A stretch of 64,000 bases of DNA from Vreelandella sp031769195 (GTDB lineage: Bacteria; Pseudomonadota; Gammaproteobacteria; Pseudomonadales; Halomonadaceae), in NCBI RefSeq assembly GCF_031769195.1, contig NZ_JAVHNP010000001.1:866892-930891 (forward strand), read 5' to 3'. Shown in pieces: positions 8,559 through 19,784 of the stretch; position 1 is the stretch's first letter, and every line of letters starts with the position of its first letter. The notes beneath the pieces were generated by a model, which worked only from the letters and a program-made list of their open reading frames with translations, did not search any database and was not told the DNA's origin. Position numbers and translations under genes: made by a program.

Positions 8559-9428
8559 TTATGCCGCGATAGCGGCATCGCCCATTTTCTGACGCAGTTT
8601 CTTCATTGCGTTCTTCTCAAGCTGGCGAATACGTTCAGCGCTAACGCCGTACACATCAGCCAAATCGTGCAGCGTGGCTTTATTATCGGTCAGCCAGCGG
8701 CGCTGCAGAATATCACGCGAGCGCTCATCCAACCCTTTTAACGCCAGCTGCAGACGACGGGTGGAATCTTCTTCAAAATCGCTATCTTCAAGCTGGGTCG
8801 CTGGATCAGCGGACGCATCATCAAGAAAATAGGCGGGCGCTTGATAGGTGCTCTCTTCGTCATCGCTGGGCGAGGCGTCATAGCCTGCATCAAACGCGGA
8901 GAGACGGCCTTCCATATCGCGCACCACAGAGGGCTTAACGTCGAGGTCTTTAGCAATGGCATCCACTTCATCGTTATTGAGCCATGCCAGACGCTTCTTC
9001 GCGCTGCGCAGATTGAAGAACAGCTTACGTTGGGCTTTGGTCGTGGCGATTTTAACAATCCGCCAGTTACGCAGCACAAACTCGTGAATTTCCGCTTTGA
9101 TCCAGTGGACAGCAAACGACACCAGGCGCACGCCTTGGTTAGGGTCGAAACGTTTGACGGCCTTCATCAGGCCAACGTTGCCCTCCTGGATCAGATCCGC
9201 CTGGGGCAAACCGTAACCTGAGTAGCTGCGGGCGATATGCACCACGAAACGCAGGTGTGAAAGCACCAAGCGGCGCGCAGCCTCTAAGTCGCCTTCGTCG
9301 TAAAGTCGAAACGCTAGCTCGCGCTCTTCTTCAACGCTTAATACGGCAATCCCATTAACCGCTTGAATATATCCCCCCAGGTCGTGACCTGGAGAAATTT
9401 GTCCCACCGGTAGAAGACTAGTGCTCAT
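8559..9428 (-). CDS. rpoH: RNA polymerase heat-shock sigma factor (sigma-32)
   Basis: A 289-residue group 3-like sigma-70 factor. Region 2 includes DLIQEGNVGLMKAVKRFDP and FAVHWIKAEIHEFVLRNWR. It is followed by the RpoH-specific box QRKLFFNLR (133-141), which is diagnostic. Region 4 at the C-terminus carries the HTH DLADVYGVSAERIRQLEKNA. It directs transcription of chaperones and proteases on heat or misfolding stress. It lies 197 bp downstream of ftsX in the conserved ftsYEX-rpoH order; that gap leaves room for its own promoters, but I could not pick one with confidence. Confidence 0.96.
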   Translation of the reverse strand: MSTSLLPVGQISPGHDLGGYIQAVNGIAVLSVEEERELAFRLYDEGDLEAARRLVLSHLRFVVHIARSYSGYGLPQADLIQEGNVGLMKAVKRFDPNQGVRLVSFAVHWIKAEIHEFVLRNWRIVKIATTKAQRKLFFNLRSAKKRLAWLNNDEVDAIAKDLDVKPSVVRDMEGRLSAFDAGYDASPSDDEESTYQAPAYFLDDASADPATQLEDSDFEEDSTRRLQLALKGLDERSRDILQRRWLTDNKATLHDLADVYGVSAERIRQLEKNAMKKLRQKMGDAAIAA

Positions 9429-9565
9429 GTGCAGGTGGTCTCCCTTAAAACCTATCGTGGTTGACGTCTTGGCGACACATCATCAGACGTCGTACGTTAA
9501 CCCATAAGACCTTAGTCGCAGCGCAAGGTTCAAAATAATCGATACGCTGACTTGGTATACATCTC

Positions 9566-9587
9566 AAAAGGGGTGGAAATCCCCCTT
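9566..9587 (-). terminator. Probable terminator after ftsX
   Basis: On the minus strand AAGGGG, an 8-nt loop, then CCCCTT running into TTTT, 39 bp after the ftsX stop. The stem is short, so partial readthrough into rpoH is possible. Confidence 0.5.
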
Positions 9588-9625
9588 ATCGCCCGCATAA
9601 AACAGCATACTGCCAGATAGATGAC

Positions 9626-10708
9626 TTAACGCGGACGAATACTGGTGAGGTGGCGTGTCACCGCAAGCCATGCTCCCAACCAGCCCAATAGTGTACTGCA
9701 AGATAGCAGAATTGTAGAGCCTGTCACATCTAACTGCGGCAATGTGAAGCTGGCACCGTAACTTGCCGCCAGCGCGGCCACGGGCAGCGATAGCCAGTGG
9801 TTGCCCAGCCCCAATAACCCCAGCGCCAGCAACCCACCGCCCACACCATACCATGCACCGCTGTATAAGAAAGGTCGACGCACAAACGCATGGGTGGCAC
9901 CAATCAGCATCACGACTTCAATTTCCCGGCGGCGGCTCTCCACAGCCAAGCGAATCGTGTTGCCTACCACCAGCAGCACCCCAAACCCAAACAAGACGCC
10001 TAAGGCCAGCGCCACGCGGCGGCCCAGTTCGGCCAAGTGCCGCAACCGCTCGACCCAGGCTAAATCAAGTCGCACCTCATCGACGCCAGCCAACCCTTCA
10101 AGCCGCTGCGCCAGCCCCGCCATAGCGTCTGGGTCAACGGTTTGCGGCGCAATCACAATGCTGGTGGGCAGCGGGTTATCCTCAAGTCCGGCTAGCGTAT
10201 CGTCAACGCCTAACGACTGCTGAAACTCCGCCATGCCCTGCTCGGGGCTAATTAAGCGCGTTTCGGCAACGCCTTCATCGGCGACCACGGCTTCTTCAAT
10301 ACGCACCGCCTGTGCTTCGTCTACGCCGACATCCAGATACACCGTCAGCGTGGCGCTCTCATCAAGCTCAGTATTAAGCAGCTTGGCACTGTCCAGCGTT
10401 AGCCATAGCGCGGCGGGCAACACCAGGGCAATGGCGATGGCCAGCATCGTCAATAGATTACCCAGCGGATGACGCACCAGCCGATAAAGACTATCCAGCG
10501 CCATGGCCCGGTGGTGCCGTCCCCAGGCGCGCATTCGACTGCTAAAGCGCGTTTGCTGATAGCGTGCTCCACTGCGCGATGCGGTGTCCGGGGCAGCCGC
10601 TTCGGGCTTGGCCAGCGGACGCTTGCGCGCCGCGCCCCCTTGGCGGGAGGTCGCTTGACGAGGCGTGGCGGAAGGAGTGGCCGAGGTACGTGGAGATGAG
10701 CGCTTCAT
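9626..10708 (-). CDS. ftsX: Cell division protein FtsX
   Basis: Permease-like half of the FtsEX complex, which couples ATP hydrolysis in FtsE to activation of periplasmic amidase regulators at the septum. Of 360 residues, the first ~75 are cytosolic, basic and low-complexity. Then come TM1 (NLLTMLAIAIALVLPAALWL), a periplasmic domain (~105-220, the region that binds EnvC-type partners), and three more membrane segments (VALALGVLFGFGVLLVVG and two near the C-terminus). It overlaps ftsE by four bases, implying translational coupling. Confidence 0.93.
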   Translation of the reverse strand: MKRSSPRTSATPSATPRQATSRQGGAARKRPLAKPEAAAPDTASRSGARYQQTRFSSRMRAWGRHHRAMALDSLYRLVRHPLGNLLTMLAIAIALVLPAALWLTLDSAKLLNTELDESATLTVYLDVGVDEAQAVRIEEAVVADEGVAETRLISPEQGMAEFQQSLGVDDTLAGLEDNPLPTSIVIAPQTVDPDAMAGLAQRLEGLAGVDEVRLDLAWVERLRHLAELGRRVALALGVLFGFGVLLVVGNTIRLAVESRRREIEVVMLIGATHAFVRRPFLYSGAWYGVGGGLLALGLLGLGNHWLSLPVAALAASYGASFTLPQLDVTGSTILLSCSTLLGWLGAWLAVTRHLTSIRPR

Positions 10709-11369
10709 ACGGCCCCCTCATCGGCGACCAACCGTCCATCCCGCAGGCGCAGGATGCGATGGCGCAGGCGCGCGATCAGCGCGAGATCGTGGCTCGCGAT
10801 CATCACTGTGGTACCAATGCGGTTAAAGTCTTCAAAAAGCGCCATGATATCGGCGGAGAGCTGGGGGTCTAAGTTACCGGTCGGTTCGTCAGCCAACAGC
10901 AGCGCAGGCTTATTCACCACGGCCCGTGCTATCCCCACTCGCTGCTGCTCACCGCCAGACAGCTCCACCGGCAGCGCTTTCTCACGATGCAACAGCCCCA
11001 CTTTATCTAAGGCTGCCCGCACCCGCCGTGCCGCTTCACGGGGCTCAACGCCTTGAATCTCTAAAGGCAACGAGACGTTATGAAACACGCTGCGGTCAAA
11101 CAGCAGCTGATGGTCTTGAAACACTACGCCAATCTGGCGGCGATAAAACGGCACTTGGCTAGCATGCAGCTGGGCAATATCGTGCCCCGCCACTACGACG
11201 CGGCCACGACTGGGCTTTTCCAGGCGCATAATGAGCCGCAGCAGCGAGCTTTTTCCTGCACCAGAGTGGCCCGTGAGAAACACCATCTCCCCTCTCGCTA
11301 CGCGAAAGTTGAGGTGTGCCAGCGCCTCAAAGCGCCCTCCATAGCGCTTACCCACATGCTCAAAGGCAA

Positions 11370-11373
<4 letters not shown>
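10705..11373 (-). CDS. ftsE: Cell division ATP-binding protein FtsE
   Basis: ABC ATPase of 222 residues, the E. coli length. Walker A is GHSGAGKSS (35-43), the Q loop is in VVFQDHQ, the signature is LSGGEQQR, Walker B is LLLADEPTGNLD and the H loop is in MIASHD. It binds the FtsX cytosolic face. Start and stop overlap ftsY and ftsX by four bases each, so ftsY-ftsE-ftsX is a tightly coupled operon. Confidence 0.97.
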
Positions 11374-13652
<2,279 letters not shown>

Positions 13653-13733
13653 CCGACTAAATAGGTGAACATTGCGATTATCCTACCACCGCAGACCAAG
13701 ACTTTGGATAAGTTGCCCGCTACAATCCGCGTT

Positions 13734-14354
13734 ATGAAACGACAACGCTCTTCTCACTCATCTTCTCGCAGCTCGGCGGCTCGGCGTGGGTCTCCCCAAC
13801 CGCCGGGCAAGCTGCGCATTATTGGTGGCGATTTTCGCCGCCGAATGCTGCCAGTACTCGACCACCCGGGCCTACGCCCCACCCCGGATCGTGTGCGTGA
13901 AACGCTGTTTAACTGGCTGGGCCAAGCGTTATACGGCAAACAGGTGCTGGATCTCTTTGCCGGTACCGGCGCGCTAGGCATTGAGGCGCTCTCTCGAGGC
14001 GCTGCACAGGTTACCTTTGTGGAGCGCGACCGTCAGGTAGCCACCTTGATCGGTGACAACCTCGCCACCTTGGGGGCAACGCAAGGCCTCGTCGTGACAC
14101 GGGATGCGCAGATCTTTCTTACCGAGCCTAGCAAGCCTGCCGATGTGGTCTTTCTCGACCCGCCGTTTAACCAAGGCCTAGCAGCGCCGTGCTGCGAGGC
14201 GCTGGAAGCGGGCGGCTGGTTAGCCCAAGGCGCAATGATCTACCTGGAAACCGAGCGCTCGCTCAGCCCCACAGTGCCGTCTAACTGGCAGTTACACCGT
14301 GAAACCCAGGCGGGTGAAAGCATCGCAAGGCTCTATCAACGCCTGCCTGCGTAA
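13734..14354 (+). CDS. rsmD: 16S rRNA (guanine966-N2)-methyltransferase
   Basis: Methylates G966 of 16S rRNA on assembled small subunits. The 206 residues show the RsmD pattern: KLRIIGGDFRRRMLPV, GLRPTPDRVRETLFNWL, SAM motif DLFAGTGALG (73-82) and catalytic DPPF (142-145). The ATG at 13734 is preferred because it fits the E. coli protein (198 residues); the frame is open to a GTG at 13665, and no clear ribosome binding site precedes either start. The first ~20 residues are Ser/Arg-rich and basic. Confidence 0.93.
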   Translation: MKRQRSSHSSSRSSAARRGSPQPPGKLRIIGGDFRRRMLPVLDHPGLRPTPDRVRETLFNWLGQALYGKQVLDLFAGTGALGIEALSRGAAQVTFVERDRQVATLIGDNLATLGATQGLVVTRDAQIFLTEPSKPADVVFLDPPFNQGLAAPCCEALEAGGWLAQGAMIYLETERSLSPTVPSNWQLHRETQAGESIARLYQRLPA

Positions 14355-14473
14355 AGCGCTTGCCGCCATCTTACAGCAGCGTTACGCTCGCCCCACTGAT
14401 TGGCAGGTTGATTCGCATTTTTGATGACCATGAATGACAGGCCACTGCCTGTCACTTGTTACCGGAGGTAGGC

Positions 14474-14668
14474 ATGAGCCTTGAGCTTTTTAACCAGTTA
14501 GAACAGAAAGTCACCGACACCGTTGAGGCGTTGGAGATGATGAAGCTAGAAAACGAAGAGCTACGCAACGAAAACGCCCAGCTGAAGCAAGAGCGTGAAG
14601 AGTGGGAGCGTCGTTTACAGGGCGTGCTGAGCAAGTTCGATGGCATGGACGACAACAGCGCGTCTTAA
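14474..14668 (+). CDS. zapB: Cell division protein ZapB
   Basis: A 64-residue protein that is almost entirely coiled coil. It begins MSLELFNQLEQKV like E. coli ZapB (MTMSLEVFEKLEAKV) and has leucine/isoleucine heptads through ENEELRNENAQLKQEREEWERRL. ZapB forms a layer at the Z-ring that links ZapA to the Ter-binding MatP. The start has a strong GGAGG eight bases upstream. Its stop codon overlaps that of the convergent rimI: TTAA at 14665-14668 provides TAA for both. Confidence 0.88.
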   Translation: MSLELFNQLEQKVTDTVEALEMMKLENEELRNENAQLKQEREEWERRLQGVLSKFDGMDDNSAS

Positions 14669-15111
14669 GCCAGCGGCCGCGACATTAGTAAGGCATCCTC
14701 ACGCCCGGCCGCGCCTGTCGCGTCCGGGTAGTAATTTTTCCGACGCCCATCCTCGCTAAACCCTGCCCGCTGATAAAGTGCAATCGCCCGCTGGTTACCG
14801 GCGCGCACTTCAAGCAGTAAACGCTCAGACTTCCACTGCAGCGCCACTTCAATCACATCACTCAATAAACGCTGGCCAATACCCTGCCCTCGATAGGCAG
14901 GCAGTACGCCTATTGCCTGTAGCTCTGCGTCAAAGGGCAGCTTTGCCACCAGTGCGTAGCCAACAAGCTCGCCCTCCTGCCACGCTCCCAGCACCACCGC
15001 CGTGTCATCCGCCAGTGCCTCATCCAACTGCTGCGGGCTCGCGCCGCTGCATGCAAGGGCTTCCAGTGCGTGTAGCAGCGCTGCGTGCTGTGCTTCAAGC
15101 TGACGGCTCAC
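14665..15111 (-). CDS. rimI: Ribosomal protein S18 alanine N-acetyltransferase
   Basis: GNAT acetyltransferase of 148 residues that acetylates the N-terminal alanine of S18. The acetyl-CoA loop is in LPAYRGQGIGQRLLSDVI, and the motif LLLEVRAGNQRAIALYQRAGF is typical of RimI. The GTG start at 15111 overlaps the upstream stop as GTGA, so translation is coupled to the HolD-like gene, matching the holD-rimI order of E. coli. Confidence 0.92.
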   Translation of the reverse strand: MSRQLEAQHAALLHALEALACSGASPQQLDEALADDTAVVLGAWQEGELVGYALVAKLPFDAELQAIGVLPAYRGQGIGQRLLSDVIEVALQWKSERLLLEVRAGNQRAIALYQRAGFSEDGRRKNYYPDATGAAGREDALLMSRPLA

Positions 15112-15923
15112 TCACCGCCCCACTGCTTGCCTAATGCCGCTAAACGCGGCCATAGCGCACGTTTAGCGCTGGCCTGCTGAGTGAGCGATGCCAACGCCGG
15201 GCCTTGCCATACCGGCAGCGACAACGTGCTGCTTTGGCCGTTTGCCAACGCCATCACATGCGCCAGCGGGGAATCGTCCGGGGTGTCTTCAGCACCCCAC
15301 CAGAGCACTTGCTCTAATGTCCAGCCTTGGCGGCTAGCGGCCCCAGCAATAAATGCAGCCACCCCTTCTTGCGCTTCTTCAAGGGGCTCTTCAGGCGTAA
15401 AAGTGGTGGCCAGCGGCGGCCATTTAAAGTACGTCACGCTGGGCATATCACCCTCAAGTACGCCCGCTGCCCGCAGCATATTCGCCAGCAGCTGCTGCTC
15501 CACCGGTGACATCTCGCCTTCACAAACATTTAACCAGCGCCCACCCACACACAGGCACGAAAAGCTAAACGTCAGCGGCTTGAGCGGCGCATCAACGCGC
15601 GGGCTGGGGGCTGGGATGGGGACAGGGCTGGCGATGGCTTCCTGCGGCGTTTCAACCACCGGCGCATTACCTAACAGTGCCCGCACCGCCGATGGCGAAG
15701 CAGACGCGGAGCTAGGCTCTGTAATAGGTGCTTGGCTGCGCGGACGCGGCGCCGGAGCATCATCTAATAGTGCATGCAACCGTTCACGGGGAGGCGTCTT
15801 GGCAGGCGTTTCATCCCACTCGCAGGCCTGAGTGGGGAGAGCGTTGGGCAACTGATAGCGGGATGCCCAGGCAGTAATGCCCATGGCTTCCAGGTAATGC
15901 CGACGCGCAACTTCGGGTGTCAC
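15108..15923 (-). CDS. Candidate DNA polymerase III psi subunit (cryptic HolD-like)
   Basis: A 271-residue protein with no overall family I can name. Its N-terminus, after TPEVARRH, reads YLEAMGITAWASRYQLPNA, close in pattern to E. coli HolD LQQLGITQWSLRRPGALQG, and its C-terminus AKRALWPRLAALGKQW resembles HolD ARAALWQQICTYEHDF. A Pro/Ala-rich linker (about 55-120) separates the N-terminal motif from the globular region (FSFSCLCVGGRWLNVCEGEM onwards). The pseudomonad psi subunit is known to be larger and divergent, and the gene precedes rimI as holD does in E. coli. The GTG start overlaps the bolA stop as GTGA; an upstream TTG at 15941 is in frame. Confidence 0.6.
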   Translation of the reverse strand: MTPEVARRHYLEAMGITAWASRYQLPNALPTQACEWDETPAKTPPRERLHALLDDAPAPRPRSQAPITEPSSASASPSAVRALLGNAPVVETPQEAIASPVPIPAPSPRVDAPLKPLTFSFSCLCVGGRWLNVCEGEMSPVEQQLLANMLRAAGVLEGDMPSVTYFKWPPLATTFTPEEPLEEAQEGVAAFIAGAASRQGWTLEQVLWWGAEDTPDDSPLAHVMALANGQSSTLSLPVWQGPALASLTQQASAKRALWPRLAALGKQWGGE

Positions 15924-16228
15924 TGCCCGCCGCCACGACAATTAGGTGAATTCGGCCGTGCCGCACCTCGTGCCTGCCACTCTTTGGGCGTGTACAGGTG
16001 CAGCGCTAACGCGTGCACGGGGCCTGACAGCTCATCCGCCAGCAACGCATAAATTTGCTGGTGGCGCTTAACAGGCATCATGCCATCGAAGCTGTCGCTC
16101 ACCAGAGTGACTTTGAAGTGAGTGTCGGAATTGGCCGGCACGTTGTGCATATGGCTTTCGTTTTCGACCTGCAGCACGTCAGGGGCTAAGGCCGCTAACT
16201 TCTGCTCTATCTGTGTCTGCATCGTCAT
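15920..16228 (-). CDS. bolA: BolA family protein
   Basis: A 102-residue BolA-type protein with the class II KH-like fold. Aligned features are QIEQKLAAL, ENESHMHNVPANSDTHFKVTLVSDSF and VKRHQQIYALLADELSGPVHALALHLYTPKEW, including the invariant His residues that coordinate Fe-S clusters with monothiol glutaredoxins. BolA affects envelope stress, morphology and Fe-S trafficking. ATG 16228 is chosen because AAGGAG lies at ideal spacing; a start six residues upstream is possible. First gene of the coupled bolA-psi-rimI set. Confidence 0.9.
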   Translation of the reverse strand: MTMQTQIEQKLAALAPDVLQVENESHMHNVPANSDTHFKVTLVSDSFDGMMPVKRHQQIYALLADELSGPVHALALHLYTPKEWQARGAARPNSPNCRGGGQ

Positions 16229-16268
16229 GGAAGGCTCCTTCAATCAGCAACTCACTTATTGTACGCCC

Positions 16269-17672
16269 TTACCGGCCAGCAGACGATGCCCGCCGCTCAA
16301 CCAGAGCGCGCTGGGCCACGCGAACCCGCGATAGACTCGCCAACAGCGCTAAGAAGGTCGTGCCCGCCCCCAGCCACAAAGTGACCTGTATAGGCGCCCC
16401 CAACGCAAGAGCTGCGCCCACTAAGGCCACCCCAAATGACTGCCCTACCGTTCGCGTGGTGCTCATGACACCTGAAACATTGGCACTGCGTTCCGGCGGC
16501 AGACTGCCCATCATTTCGCGATTATTCGGCGGCTGGAAAAGGCCAAAGCCAATACCGCACAGCGCCGTGCGCCACAGGCTACCGGCCACACCCGTGCTCT
16601 CATCCACCAGCGCCAGCGCGACCAATCCCACAATCAATAATACCAGCCCCACGCTCGACAGCAGGCTAGGATTAATGCGGTCTGCCAAGCGCCCGGCAAG
16701 GGGCCCAATGACCATAATGGCCAGCGGCCATGGCGTGAACAACCAAGCAGTTTCCAGCGGCGAAAACCCCATCTGCTCTTGGTAGAAAAACGACAGCGCC
16801 ACAAAGGTTAAGCCCTGACCGATAAACGCCAGCCCTGATGCCGACACCGCCAGGGTAAAGCGTTTTTCAGCAAACACACTCAGCGGCAGTAACGGGTAAG
16901 GCGCACGACGCTGGCGGCGGATAAACAGCCCACACGCCACCAACGCCAGCAGCGCCCAACCGCCACTTTGCCAAACAGGCACCGCATGCCCCACCGCATC
17001 CATGGCCACAAAAAAGCTGGCCAGCATGACCATGGAGTAGAGCGCTCCTAGCGTATCGAAGCTGCCCTGACGCGGCGTATCCCTCGGCAGCGCACGATAG
17101 GCTAGCCATACAGAACAAAGCCCTAGCGGCACGTTGAGCGCAAACAGCCATGGCCAGTCCGCAAACGAGAGAATCACACCGCTCAGCGTTGGGCCCGCCG
17201 CGTAGCCTCCCGCCACGACGAGCGCGCTTAGGCCGAGGGCGCTACCCAACAGCCGGGAGGGAAAAATAGCGCGATAGAGCGATGGCCCAATAGAGAGCGT
17301 CGCCGCCGCCCCCAAGCCTTGCAGGGCACGAAATACCAGCAGCGTTTCTAAATTGCGCGACAGCGCCGCCCCTAGTGCAGCCAAGACAAATGTCGCCAAA
17401 CCGAATAAATACAGCCGCCGACGGGTAATAAGCTCACTTACGCCTGCAAAAACCAGCAAAAACGCCGCGCACACCACCTGGAATAAGTTGGTAATCCAAA
17501 CGGCTCTTGAGGCAGGCACCTCGAGATCAGCGGCAATGGTTGGCAAGGCAAGGTTGATCATGGTGGTATCCACCACGGCCATCAGCGTCCCGGTCACCAG
17601 GGCCATTACTGCAAGCAGACGCTCCGGCCCTGGCAGGCCATCGTCGCCGGGGCGAGTTTCAAACAGTCGCAT
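16269..17672 (-). CDS. MFS drug efflux transporter, DHA2 (14-TM) type
   Basis: A 467-residue membrane protein with about 14 hydrophobic segments. TM1 contains DTTMINLALPTIAADL (motif D1 of DHA2 pumps such as EmrB, QacA and SmvA), motif A-like residues lie around ELITRRRLYL, and motif C-like glycines occur in VVAGGYAAGPTLSGVI. It probably exports hydrophobic or cationic compounds by proton antiport; the substrate cannot be read from sequence. It ends 40 bp before bolA in the same direction. No dedicated regulator is adjacent. Confidence 0.88.
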   Translation of the reverse strand: MRLFETRPGDDGLPGPERLLAVMALVTGTLMAVVDTTMINLALPTIAADLEVPASRAVWITNLFQVVCAAFLLVFAGVSELITRRRLYLFGLATFVLAALGAALSRNLETLLVFRALQGLGAAATLSIGPSLYRAIFPSRLLGSALGLSALVVAGGYAAGPTLSGVILSFADWPWLFALNVPLGLCSVWLAYRALPRDTPRQGSFDTLGALYSMVMLASFFVAMDAVGHAVPVWQSGGWALLALVACGLFIRRQRRAPYPLLPLSVFAEKRFTLAVSASGLAFIGQGLTFVALSFFYQEQMGFSPLETAWLFTPWPLAIMVIGPLAGRLADRINPSLLSSVGLVLLIVGLVALALVDESTGVAGSLWRTALCGIGFGLFQPPNNREMMGSLPPERSANVSGVMSTTRTVGQSFGVALVGAALALGAPIQVTLWLGAGTTFLALLASLSRVRVAQRALVERRASSAGR

Positions 17673-17709
17673 GGTGATGAGTTCCTAAAACAACACCCTC
17701 TGAAACGGC

Positions 17710-17731
17710 GAAACCGGCCGAAGCCGGTTTC
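17710..17731 (-). terminator. Hairpin with UUCG-type tetraloop downstream of the 128-aa gene
   Basis: A perfect 9-bp stem (17710-17718 with 17723-17731). The loop reads CGAA on the + strand and TTCG on the minus strand, which is the extra-stable UUCG loop in a minus-strand transcript. It lies 31 bp after the stop at 17763. There is no clean T run, so it may end or stabilise the 3' end rather than act as a classical terminator. Confidence 0.5.
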
Positions 17732-17762
17732 ACAGTGCGCTTACGCTAAAAATAATAGCACG

Positions 17763-18149
17763 CTAATCTTGTTCGCTGTCGAGCAGCAACGCATCGTCCA
17801 CATCTGAAATCTCCAGGGCGGTTTCGTCGTCCAAGTCGATGGCTAAGTAACTATGCTCAACGCGCAGGAAATTTTGAAACAGTGACCAGTCTAGCTTCTC
17901 TGGCCATTGGCGCTCATCCTCTTCCCAGGCACGCAGCTCGGTTTCGAGAATTTCAGCGTGGCGGTCGCGGACAAAGGTTTCCAGCGCCTCAGGGGTATCC
18001 ATTTCAGGAATCAGATACACCGTGCTTTCACGTTCGACGTCGTCCAGGGTCAGGTCGTCGTCTCCCATGGTGGGTTCGAGCGCATTGATCCAGTCCACGA
18101 AGGTCTGGGTCGGCCTGACGCTCAGGGCAGAGCGATTTAGCAGTTTCAT
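17763..18149 (-). CDS. Conserved acidic protein of unknown function
   Basis: A 128-residue soluble protein, strongly acidic (many Asp/Glu, ending DDALLLDSEQD), with no signal peptide or membrane segment. The ATG at 18149 is chosen because AGGAG lies at ideal distance. It begins MKLLNRSALSVRPTQTFVDWINAL and contains TVYLIPEMDTPEALETFVRDRHAEIFETEL-like alpha/beta alternation. I do not recognise the family with certainty. It follows lysS by 89 bp in the same direction, so co-transcription with prfB-lysS is plausible. Confidence 0.75.
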   Translation of the reverse strand: MKLLNRSALSVRPTQTFVDWINALEPTMGDDDLTLDDVERESTVYLIPEMDTPEALETFVRDRHAEILETELRAWEEDERQWPEKLDWSLFQNFLRVEHSYLAIDLDDETALEISDVDDALLLDSEQD

Positions 18150-18238
18150 TGGATTCTCCTCGCCGTCGAAACGTTGACCATTATGGGCGCTAAGTCGCGC
18201 CCTTACCAACTTTTCGTCCGCCACCGCCAAGTTTAGCG

Positions 18239-19750
18239 TTAATCCACCTCAGGACGCATCGCCGGGAACAGCAGCACGTCGCGAATCGAGGCGCTGTCGG
18301 TAAACAGCATCACTAAACGGTCAATACCAATCCCCTCGCCTGCCGTCGGCGGCATGCCGTACTCCAACGCACGCACGTAGTCGGCATCGTAATACATGGC
18401 TTCCAGGTCACCAGCGTCTTTTTCAGCCGCCTGTTCACGGAAACGCTCCGCCTGGTCTTCTGCATCGTTAAGCTCTGAGAAGCCGTTGGCAATTTCACGA
18501 CCACCGACAAAGAACTCGAAGCGGTCGGTAACAAAGGGGTTGGCATCGTTACGACGGGCCAGCGGGCTGACTTCTGCCGGGTATTCGGTGATGAACGTGG
18601 GCTGGTCCAGCTTATGTTCCGCCACTTCTTCAAAGATCTCGGTTTGAACTTTACCCAGGCCCCAGCTCTCTTTGACCTTGATACCCAGTTTTGCCGCCGT
18701 AGCACGGGCAGCCTCCAAGGTATCCAGGTCGGCATCATGAATACCGTCGCCATGGTCCAGAATCGCTTGGCGCAGGGTCAGGCGCTTGAAGGGCTGACCA
18801 AAATCGTAGCTGGCCCCTTGGTAGGAAATGGTGGTGGTGCCCAGTACTTCCTGCGCAGCCGTGCGCAGCATGGCTTCCGTCATGTCCAAAAGGTCGCGGT
18901 AATCTGCGTAGGCCCAGTAGAACTCCACCATGGTGAACTCTGGGTTGTGCCGCGTGGATAGTCCTTCGTTACGGAAGTTGCGGTTGATTTCAAACACTTT
19001 CTCGAAACCACCCACCACCAGGCGCTTCAGGTAAAGCTCCGGCGCAATACGCAGATACATATCAATATCCAGCGCGTTGTGGTGAGTGATGAACGGGCGC
19101 GCCGCTGCGCCGCCAGGAATCGGCTGCAGCATCGGCGTTTCAACTTCCATAAAGCCGCGGGCTTCAAAGAAGCGGCGCATGGAGCTAATCACGGCCGCAC
19201 GCGTCTCGAACACCTTACGGGACTGCGGGTTCATGATGAGGTCAACATAGCGCTGACGGTAGCGCGCTTCTTGGTCGGTCAGGCCGTGGAACTTGTCCGG
19301 CAGCGGGCGCAGGCTCTTGGTCAGCAGCTGCGCCTCTTCCATCATGACGTACAAATCGCCTTTACCCGACTTATGTACCGGACCACGGGCCGCCACGATA
19401 TCGCCGATATCCCAGCCTTTGATGTCTTCCAACACGTCTTCCGGCAGCCCTTTTTTATCCACGTAGAGCTGAATTTGCCCGGCGACGTCCTGAATAACGA
19501 TAAAAGGACCGCGCTGGCGCATCACACGCCCCGCCACAGATGCCTGATGGCCCAACGCTTCCAGCTCGGCTTTCTCTTTCTCACCCAGCAGGTTGTGGAG
19601 CTCAACGGTTAAGCTGTCGCGGCGAAAATCATTCGGAAAAGCGCTCTTACCCTGTTCAGCGGCACGCTCACGACGAGCGGTGAGCTTTGCACGGCGTTCG
19701 GCAATCAGGTGGTTTTCGTTGTCGAGAGAAGACGCGTCTTGGTTAGCCAT
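18239..19750 (-). CDS. lysS: Lysyl-tRNA synthetase, class II
   Basis: A 503-residue class IIb synthetase. The N-terminal OB fold (about 60-150) recognises the anticodon (VAGRVMRQRGPFIVIQDVAG). The catalytic domain shows motif 1 (FFEARGFMEVETPML), motif 2 (FEINRNFRNEGLSTRHNPEFT) and motif 3 (AGEGIGIDRLVMLF). It charges tRNA-Lys. Downstream of prfB by 34 bp, the conserved prfB-lysS arrangement. Confidence 0.98.
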   Translation of the reverse strand: MANQDASSLDNENHLIAERRAKLTARRERAAEQGKSAFPNDFRRDSLTVELHNLLGEKEKAELEALGHQASVAGRVMRQRGPFIVIQDVAGQIQLYVDKKGLPEDVLEDIKGWDIGDIVAARGPVHKSGKGDLYVMMEEAQLLTKSLRPLPDKFHGLTDQEARYRQRYVDLIMNPQSRKVFETRAAVISSMRRFFEARGFMEVETPMLQPIPGGAAARPFITHHNALDIDMYLRIAPELYLKRLVVGGFEKVFEINRNFRNEGLSTRHNPEFTMVEFYWAYADYRDLLDMTEAMLRTAAQEVLGTTTISYQGASYDFGQPFKRLTLRQAILDHGDGIHDADLDTLEAARATAAKLGIKVKESWGLGKVQTEIFEEVAEHKLDQPTFITEYPAEVSPLARRNDANPFVTDRFEFFVGGREIANGFSELNDAEDQAERFREQAAEKDAGDLEAMYYDADYVRALEYGMPPTAGEGIGIDRLVMLFTDSASIRDVLLFPAMRPEVD

Positions 19751-19784
19751 CGGGCACCCTATTAATGTTCAAACGCTAAAAAGA

